Shown here one piece after another: positions 58,349 through 64,000 of a stretch of 64,000 nt of DNA. A program made the position numbers and the translations under genes. How positions within the stretch are numbered: position 1 is the stretch's first letter; every line of letters begins with the position of its first letter. Where the stretch lies: positions 28,362 through 92,361 of the forward strand of contig JBKDUF010000015.1 of assembly GCA_046339595.1 (NCBI GenBank). The letters are read 5' to 3'. The notes under the pieces are model-generated. The model was not told where the DNA came from, searched no databases, and saw nothing but the letters and a program-made list of their open reading frames with translations. The stretch comes from Ga0077527 sp021300125. GTDB taxonomy: Bacteria > Pseudomonadota > Gammaproteobacteria > Burkholderiales > SG8-41.

Positions 58349-61300
58349 ATGAAGTTGCATACTGCGATCCCGCCACCAAGTCATTCCAGGAACACAGCCT
58401 TGAGCATCCATCCAGCAGGACGCGGCCCGGTGAACGGTCAAGTTGCAACGGGTGTGCCCGGAGACGCGGGTGCCCCAAAATGGCTGGCGGTTGCCGCCGT
58501 TGCAAGCGCAGGCGCGGCCTCGCTGTCCAGCGGCTGGTTTTTTGCCAGTAGCCTTGCCATTGCGGTCGCACTCTCGGCTGCCGGGCTTATTGTTCACCAG
58601 CGCCATGCCCGCCACGCACTGCGCGCCAACGAAGAGCGTTTCCGCGCATTCACCGCCCTAGGTTCTGACTGGTATTGGGAAACCGATGACCAGTACCGCA
58701 TCACCCATGTCTCCGAGGGGCTGCCGCGGCTGACTGGTCGTCCGCTCACTGAATTCATCGGCCAGCGCCGCTGGGAAAAGACCTTCGCCACCCCCGTCGG
58801 CACCGACTGGACTGCGCACAAAGCTGCAATCGCCCGACAGGCGCCATTCCGAGACCTGCTGGTCCGCTATGCCAGCCCGCAGGGGCTGGTGTCCTATGCC
58901 CACATCAGCGGTGAACCCGTATTCGGGCGCAGCGGTGATTTCGCCGGTTATCGCGGCGTCGGCAGGGACGTCACCGCGGAAGTGGTACTGCGGCAGCGGA
59001 TGCGCATGCAGCACGACGTGACCCGTATCCTCGGCAGCGCGCTTGACACGGACGAGGCCCTTGCCGCGGTCATCGAAACCATCTGCCGCACCATGGAATG
59101 GCAGTGGGGAGCCCACCGCCGTGTGGATCCGCAGACCCATGTGCTTTCCTGTGGCGCACACTGGCTGGCGCCAGGCGTACAGGCCCAGGACTTTGTCGCG
59201 GCGACGCGGTTGCAAATGAAAGCGAGCCCCCATATCGGCCAGATCAGCCGGGTGCTGGCCGCTGCCGAGATCCACTGGCTTGCGGATTATTCGCCGGCGG
59301 GCGGGCAACGCAGTGCGGTGGTCAAAGCAGCAGGCCTGCGCGGCGCGGTATTCGTGCCCGTCCGGCGCGGCCATGTGATCAATGATGCACTCGAATTCTT
59401 CAGCAAAAGGGTGGAGGCGCCGGACCAGGTACTGATCGATACCCTGGATGCCATCGGGCGCGAAATCGGGCAGTTCCTGGAGCAGCGCGATGCGCGGCAG
59501 CTTTCCAGTTCGCTGGAGCGCCAGCGCAGCCACCTCCTCGAACAACTCCAGCTGCAGCTGGAGGTGATGCCGCTGCCCTGCATCCTGCACGACCGAAACC
59601 TCAAGGTGCTGTATTGCAACCGCGCTGCGGAAGAGGCTTTTGGCTACGCCAATGACGAACTCTTCGGCCTCGACGCCATGGATTTTCTGGTGCCAGACCA
59701 CCTGCGCGAAATCGTTGCTGAACGCAGAGCACGGGTCCGCGAGGGCGCGCTGGATGTGCGCGGCAACAACGAGAACCTGCGCAAGGACGGCAAGACCATC
59801 ATCTGCGAATGGCGCAATGCCCGCATCACGGATGAATCCGGCCGCTTCGCCGGCATCCTCGCAGTGGCCCAGGACATCACAGAGCGCACCACCATGATCG
59901 CCGCACTGGAGGAGAGTGAAGAGCGCTACCGCCAGATTTTCGCATCAACGCCGCTGCCGATGTGGGTGGCTGAACCCATCAATCTGCGCTTTCTCGCGGT
60001 CAACGATGCCATGGTCGAGAAGTACGGTTACAGCCGCGATGAACTGCAGCGCATGACTGCGATCGATCTGCTGGTCGAGGACCAGCGCGATTTCGTCATG
60101 CACCAGCTGATCGAGCGCGATCCCCACCGGCTGGCCCGTTTCCTGCGCAAGCATGTCACCAAGGAGGGCGAAATGCTGACTGTGGAGATCACCGCCCAGG
60201 CCTTCCAGTTCGGCGGGCAGACAGCAAGGCTGGTGGTGGCCAACGATTTTACCGACCGGCAGCGGGCGCTGAGTGCGCTGGAGATCAGCGAGGCGAGGCT
60301 GCGCGCGATCTTCGAGCAGGCGCTGGTCGGGATCGGCATCCGCGACATCTCGATGCGCCCCCGACTCGTCAAGGTCAACCCGAGGCTGTGTGAGATCCTG
60401 GGCTACAGCGAAGCAGAGCTGATGGGGTTATCCACGCTGGATATCACCGCCCCCGAGGACATCGATGCCTCCGCGCGCATGAACAGGGAGCTGCTGTCCG
60501 GCGAGAAGGATTCGTACTCCAGGCGCAAGCAATACATCCGCAAGGACGGGCGTCGCATCTGGACCGACCTCACGGTATCGCGCATCAGGGAAAGTTCTGG
60601 CGAGATCAGCCAGAGTTACGTGCTGATCGTATTGCAGGATGTGACCGAGCGGGTGCAACAGGAGGCCATGCTGATCGAGAGCGAAGCGCGTTACCGCCAG
60701 ATTTTCGCCCTGACGCCGCTGCCGATGTACCTGCGCGACGAGGAAACCCTGCGATTCATCGATGTCAACCGCGCCTGTCACGAGCTCTACGGGTACACAC
60801 GCGAGGAAATGCTGGGCATTTCGCTGATCGACATTCAGACGCCCGAAGGCAAGGCGCGCTACCTCGAGCAGCCGTACAACAGACTGATCGGTTCGGTCGA
60901 ACGCTTGCAGAAGCAGCACCAGCGGCGCGATGGCCGCCGAATCGAAGTCGAAATCCACGCCTACCCGACCATGCTCGGCGGGCGCAAGGTCCGGCTGGTG
61001 CTGGTGCGGGACATGAGCGAACAGCTGAAAATGGAACGCCTGGTGCGCGACAACGAGCGGCGGCTTCGCGCCATTGCGGACAACGTTCCCGCAGTCATTG
61101 CCTATTTCGCCGACCAGGAATCCACTCAGTACATCAACTTCGCCTACGACCGCTGGTTCGGCCAGGGTGCGACCTGTACCGCCTTCATCGAAGAAATCCA
61201 GCAGCTGCTGGAGCTGGCTTTCGCAGGGAAGGAGGTGGCCGAGGAGCGCGCGCTGGAAACGCTGGGGGGACGCCGCGTGATGCGGCTGACGCTGCTGCCG

Positions 61301-62128
61301 CAACGCGGCGACAACAATGTTGTGGAAGGGGTGTACCTGATGGGTTACGACCTTACCGATTTCCGCCGCGCCGAGGCCGAAGTGCGCCAGCTCAACGCCG
61401 AGCTTGAGCAGCGGGTCGAGCAGCGCACTCGCGCGCTGGCTGCCGCCAACCGCGAACTGGAATCTTTTTCCTACTCGGTATCACATGACCTGCGAGCGCC
61501 GCTGCGTACCATCGACGGATTCAGCCAGATCCTGATCGAGGAGTATTCCGAAAGACTGGATGATTCCGGTCGCGGCTATCTCGAACGCGTGCGAGCGGGC
61601 AGCCAGCGCATGGCGAGGCTGATCGATGATCTGCTCGAACTGGCGAGGGTGACGCGACGGGACCTGCAGATCCGCAGCTGCGACCTGACCGGGATGGCGC
61701 GCGATATCGTCCGCGAATTGCGCCAGGGCAGCCCCGGGCGCGCGGTCCGCTGCGAGATTGCCGACGGCATGCATGTGGATGCCGATCCGGGCCTGCTGCA
61801 GATTGCGCTCGACAACCTGATGCGCAATGCCTGGAAGTTCACCGGGCTGCAGGCGGAACCGCTGATCGTGGTCGGCATGGAGCCGGCCGAAACCAGTATG
61901 GCTTTTTTCGTGCGCGATAACGGGGTGGGGTTCGACATCGCTTACGCCAACAAGCTGTTCGGCGCCTTCCAGCGGCTGCACAGTGAATCCGAATTCCAGG
62001 GCACCGGCATCGGCCTCGCCCTGGTTCAGCGAGTGATTCGGCGCCATGGCGGCCAGGTCTGGGCCAGGGCCGAGCCCGGCAAAGGCGCGACGTTCTACTT
62101 TTCCCTGCCGCCAGCGTTCGATTCCTGA
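58349..62128 (+). CDS. multi-PAS membrane histidine kinase
   Basis: A sensor kinase of up to 1259 aa. Two membrane segments (about 45-90) are followed by a PAS domain (about 100-215), a GAF-like region (about 225-385), then five more PAS units: ILHDRNLKVLYCNRAAEEAF near 410, ASTPLPMWVAEPINLRFLAV near 530, FEQALVGIGIRDIS near 655, ALTPLPMYLRDEETLRFIDV near 785, and NVPAVIAYFADQEST near 910. A coiled coil leads to HisKA with His1046 in SVSHDLRAPLRTIDG and to the HATPase domain (DNLMRNAWKF, GTGIGLALVQRVIRRHGG). No response regulator is adjacent, so it is an orphan kinase. The start is ATG 58349 (AGGGGG upstream) or TTG 58400 (aggaa upstream). Confidence 0.93.
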   Translation: MKLHTAIPPPSHSRNTALSIHPAGRGPVNGQVATGVPGDAGAPKWLAVAAVASAGAASLSSGWFFASSLAIAVALSAAGLIVHQRHARHALRANEERFRAFTALGSDWYWETDDQYRITHVSEGLPRLTGRPLTEFIGQRRWEKTFATPVGTDWTAHKAAIARQAPFRDLLVRYASPQGLVSYAHISGEPVFGRSGDFAGYRGVGRDVTAEVVLRQRMRMQHDVTRILGSALDTDEALAAVIETICRTMEWQWGAHRRVDPQTHVLSCGAHWLAPGVQAQDFVAATRLQMKASPHIGQISRVLAAAEIHWLADYSPAGGQRSAVVKAAGLRGAVFVPVRRGHVINDALEFFSKRVEAPDQVLIDTLDAIGREIGQFLEQRDARQLSSSLERQRSHLLEQLQLQLEVMPLPCILHDRNLKVLYCNRAAEEAFGYANDELFGLDAMDFLVPDHLREIVAERRARVREGALDVRGNNENLRKDGKTIICEWRNARITDESGRFAGILAVAQDITERTTMIAALEESEERYRQIFASTPLPMWVAEPINLRFLAVNDAMVEKYGYSRDELQRMTAIDLLVEDQRDFVMHQLIERDPHRLARFLRKHVTKEGEMLTVEITAQAFQFGGQTARLVVANDFTDRQRALSALEISEARLRAIFEQALVGIGIRDISMRPRLVKVNPRLCEILGYSEAELMGLSTLDITAPEDIDASARMNRELLSGEKDSYSRRKQYIRKDGRRIWTDLTVSRIRESSGEISQSYVLIVLQDVTERVQQEAMLIESEARYRQIFALTPLPMYLRDEETLRFIDVNRACHELYGYTREEMLGISLIDIQTPEGKARYLEQPYNRLIGSVERLQKQHQRRDGRRIEVEIHAYPTMLGGRKVRLVLVRDMSEQLKMERLVRDNERRLRAIADNVPAVIAYFADQESTQYINFAYDRWFGQGATCTAFIEEIQQLLELAFAGKEVAEERALETLGGRRVMRLTLLPQRGDNNVVEGVYLMGYDLTDFRRAEAEVRQLNAELEQRVEQRTRALAAANRELESFSYSVSHDLRAPLRTIDGFSQILIEEYSERLDDSGRGYLERVRAGSQRMARLIDDLLELARVTRRDLQIRSCDLTGMARDIVRELRQGSPGRAVRCEIADGMHVDADPGLLQIALDNLMRNAWKFTGLQAEPLIVVGMEPAETSMAFFVRDNGVGFDIAYANKLFGAFQRLHSESEFQGTGIGLALVQRVIRRHGGQVWARAEPGKGATFYFSLPPAFDS

Positions 62129-62145
62129 GTCCGGATGCGGGTCTC

Positions 62146-62538
62146 TCAGGCCTGCCCCGGTCCGGGCTCGGGGCAGCAGAGGGCGGCCACCACCCGCCGG
62201 CCCTCCCCCTGCAGCAGGTTGAAGGTGCGGCAGGCCGCGGCCGTGTTCATGACCTCGATGCCGACGCCTGCCTCGATCAGCGGACGCAGCACGGCAGGGG
62301 GCTGAAACACCTGATGGCTGCCGGTACCGATGAGCACGATTTCCGGTTTTCCCCCGGCAACCAGGGGCGCCAGCAGGTCGGCGCCGAGGCTGGAAATGTC
62401 CGCCAGCGGCCAGCGCCGGGGAGGCGCTTCCGTGCTGACAATCAAGGCATGCCCATAGCGGACACCGCCGGCGATCAGATATCCGGGCCCGTAGCCGGTG
62501 ACGGCAAAGGCTCCGGTCTCGCTCTGGTTCAGTTTCAT
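62146..62538 (-). CDS. Mth938-like (DUF498) protein
   Basis: A 130-residue protein of the Mth938/DUF498 fold, related to the mitochondrial complex I assembly factor NDUFAF3; bacterial function unknown. IVLIGTGSHQVFQPPAVLRPL and GVGIEVMNTAAACRTFNLL are family-typical. In betaproteobacteria it regularly precedes the AlaC-like aminotransferase gene, as here, but on the opposite strand (divergent, 175-base spacer). Confidence 0.92.
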   Translation of the reverse strand: MKLNQSETGAFAVTGYGPGYLIAGGVRYGHALIVSTEAPPRRWPLADISSLGADLLAPLVAGGKPEIVLIGTGSHQVFQPPAVLRPLIEAGVGIEVMNTAAACRTFNLLQGEGRRVVAALCCPEPGPGQA

Positions 62539-62713
62539 GGGTAAGGCTGTTTGAGTGTGGATTTTTGCCCGCCGCAGACGGACTCGCTACAATTATATGT
62601 TTCCGCGGGTAAGTCTAGGTTTCTTCGGCGTTTTCGCGCTGGGCAGCCAATGCCCGCGGCGCCGACTAACCCCAACGCCGGCCCAGCGCCGTCCCGAGAC
62701 CCGAGACCGTTTC

Positions 62714-63898
62714 ATGGAAGAATTTCCGCGCATCAAACGGCTGCCCCCGTATGTCTTCAACGTCACCGGCGAACTCAAGCTCGCCGCTCGGCGGCGCGGC
62801 GAAGACATCATCGATTTCAGCATGGGCAATCCGGACCAGCCGACGCCGCACCATATCGTCGACAAGCTGATCGAGTCGGTGCAGCGTCCCGACACCCACG
62901 GCTACTCGGTGTCCAAGGGCATCCTGCGCCTTCGTAAGGCGATCTGCCACTGGTACAAAACCCGTTACGACGTGGAACTCGATCCGGAATCCGAAGCCAT
63001 CGTCACCATCGGCTCGAAAGAGGGCATCGCCCATCTCGCACTGGCGACCCTGGACCGCGGCGACATCGTGCTGGTGCCCAACCCGAGTTATCCAATCCAC
63101 ATCTACGGCCCCGTCATTGCCGGCGCCGACATCCGGCACGTGCCGATGCATCCGGGCACCGACTTCTTCGCGGAACTGGAGCAGTCGCTGCGCGATACCT
63201 ATCCCAAACCGAAGATGCTGATCGTCAATTTCCCGAGCAATCCGACGACGCAATGCGTGGATCTCGCGTTCTTCGAGCGGTTGGTGGCGATCGCGAAGGA
63301 ACACGACATCTACGTGGTCCACGACCTCGCATATGCCGACATCGTGTTCGACGGCTACCGCGCCCCGTCGATCCTGCAGGTGCCGGGCGCGCGCGATGTG
63401 GCAGTCGAATTCTTCACCATGTCAAAGAGCTACAACATGGCGGGCTGGCGTGTCGGCTTCATGGTCGGCAACCGCGAACTGGTGACCGCTCTGGCACGGA
63501 TGAAGAGTTACCACGACTACGGCACTTTCACCCCGATCCAGGTGGCCTCGATCATCGCGCTCGAAGGTCCGCAGGACTGCGTCGAGAACGTGCGCCAGAT
63601 CTACCAGGGCCGCCGCGACGTGCTTTGGTCGGGCCTGAACGCGATGGGATGGGCGGTCGACAAGCCGCAGGCGACCATGTACATCTGGGCGCCGATTCCC
63701 GACCCGTACAAAGCGATGGGGTCTCTGGAATTTTCGAAAAAGCTGCTCATCGACGGAAAGGTCGCGGTGGCCCCAGGCACCGGCTTCGGCCACTACGGTG
63801 ACGGTCATGTGCGTTTTGCCCTGATCGAAAACGAAGCACGCACCCGCCAGGCCATCCGCACCATCAAGGAGATGTTCCGCAAGGACGGACTGCTCTGA
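62714..63898 (+). CDS. AlaC-like class I aminotransferase
   Basis: A PLP enzyme of 394 aa, probably pyruvate/alanine transaminase (AlaC type) from neighbours and motifs. PLP lysine Lys238 is in FTMSKSYNMAGWRVGF; the cofactor Asp segment YVVHDLAYADIVFDG and the opening PRIKRLPPYVFNVTGEL fit the family. The ATG at 62714 is chosen; a frame opens about 53 codons earlier without a good start. The homoserine dehydrogenase gene follows after 39 bases in the same direction. Confidence 0.93.
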   Translation: MEEFPRIKRLPPYVFNVTGELKLAARRRGEDIIDFSMGNPDQPTPHHIVDKLIESVQRPDTHGYSVSKGILRLRKAICHWYKTRYDVELDPESEAIVTIGSKEGIAHLALATLDRGDIVLVPNPSYPIHIYGPVIAGADIRHVPMHPGTDFFAELEQSLRDTYPKPKMLIVNFPSNPTTQCVDLAFFERLVAIAKEHDIYVVHDLAYADIVFDGYRAPSILQVPGARDVAVEFFTMSKSYNMAGWRVGFMVGNRELVTALARMKSYHDYGTFTPIQVASIIALEGPQDCVENVRQIYQGRRDVLWSGLNAMGWAVDKPQATMYIWAPIPDPYKAMGSLEFSKKLLIDGKVAVAPGTGFGHYGDGHVRFALIENEARTRQAIRTIKEMFRKDGLL

Positions 63899-63910
63899 GC
63901 GGATCCCATA

Positions 63911-63930
63911 TAACCCATTGTTTTTATTGA
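63911..63930 (-). repeat. AT-rich 20-bp motif, copy before hom
   Basis: On the minus strand TCAATAAAAACAATGGGTTA, between the aminotransferase stop and the hom ATG (8 bases away). It occupies the place where the hom ribosome site would be expected, and no Shine-Dalgarno is visible for hom. Confidence 0.9.
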
Positions 63931-63937
63931 ATATTAA

Positions 63938-64000
63938 ATGAAACCGATCAATGTAGGCCTGCTCGGCATCGGCACCGTCGGCAGCGGCACGTTCAAGGTC
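63938..64000 (+). CDS. hom: homoserine dehydrogenase, N-terminal fragment
   Basis: Only 21 codons are in the window: MKPINVGLLGIGTVGSGTFK plus one residue, the glycine-rich NAD(P)-binding start of homoserine dehydrogenase (GxGxxG). The gene position after the AlaC-like aminotransferase is the usual one; thrC is expected downstream outside the window. The enzyme makes homoserine for threonine and methionine synthesis. Confidence 0.9.
   Translation, partial: MKPINVGLLGIGTVGSGTFKV

Noticed and set aside
58223..58360. ATG 58360 as the moxR start
   Set aside because: The added 46 residues lack MoxR similarity and lie upstream of a probable -10 on the same strand; TTG 58222 fits the family length better, although this is not certain.

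Overview
The window is 64 kb of GC-rich chromosome from a betaproteobacterium, most likely of the Burkholderiales or a close relative. This rests on the expansion of tripartite tricarboxylate (Bug-type) solute receptors, the order infC-rpmI-rplT-pheS-pheT-ihfA-merR-tRNA, the surE-pcm-nlpD run, DUF1178, a large one-chain PurL, and the AlaC-like aminotransferase next to homoserine dehydrogenase. It is an ordinary chromosomal stretch with one accessory catabolic region. No phage, insertion sequence, integrase, rRNA or CRISPR array is visible, and no gap without a gene exceeds about 300 bases.

Layout. 1-2611: end of a beta-oxidation operon (3-hydroxyacyl-CoA dehydrogenase, thiolase). 2803-10188: a small orphan gene, three tRNAs (Gly, Cys, Leu), DUF1178, a cNMP/CBS/nucleotidyltransferase protein with its DEDDh exonuclease partner, an NDP-forming acyl-CoA synthetase and an MFS exporter. 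10232-11938: an SOS-controlled umuDC pair behind an unusual 42-bp palindromic LexA site. 11986-24780: accessory catabolic region with four Bug receptors, a CocE/NonD-type hydrolase, two paralogous polysaccharide-deacetylase-fold hydrolases, a Gfo/Idh/MocA oxidoreductase with a histone-H1-like tail, a gamma-glutamyltransferase-fold protein and an altronate/galactarate-dehydratase-type enzyme. 24794-30649: fluoride channel, NAD(P)HX repair enzyme, PurL. 30665-37034: four-gene Anbu (ancestral proteasome beta-like) cluster with a circularly permuted ATP-grasp, an alpha-E protein and a transglutaminase-DUF2126 protein. 37295-47227: stringent-response synthetase RelA, tRNA-Val, then thrS-infC-rpmI-rplT-pheS-pheT-ihfA-merR and tRNA-Pro. 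47278-51837: nitrilase-superfamily amidase, a broken acyltransferase gene, and an acyl-CoA dehydrogenase/CoA-transferase/aldolase operon. 52018-54369: surE-pcm-nlpD. 54396-58222: moxR-DUF58-tgpA transglutaminase operon. 58349-62128: a large multi-PAS histidine kinase. 62146-64000: Mth938-like protein, AlaC-like aminotransferase and the start of hom.

How the genes work together. The translation cluster is housekeeping and carries signs of post-transcriptional control: infC appears to start at a non-canonical AUA codon behind a perfect Shine-Dalgarno, and intrinsic terminators precede both thrS and pheS. The Bug/deacetylase/hydrolase region looks like uptake and breakdown of organic acids or amides whose identity cannot be read from sequence. 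The Anbu cluster is a conserved but functionally unproven set predicted to build, modify and cleave a peptide-like product.

The most unexpected non-genic signal is a 20-bp AT-rich motif (consensus TCAATWAAAACAATGRSTTA) present in six good and two diverged copies, mostly at gene ends and twice inside coding sequence. Other oddities are an acyltransferase gene interrupted by an in-frame TGA, an eight-codon leader frame coupled to the acyl-CoA synthetase, and the absence of rpoS after nlpD.
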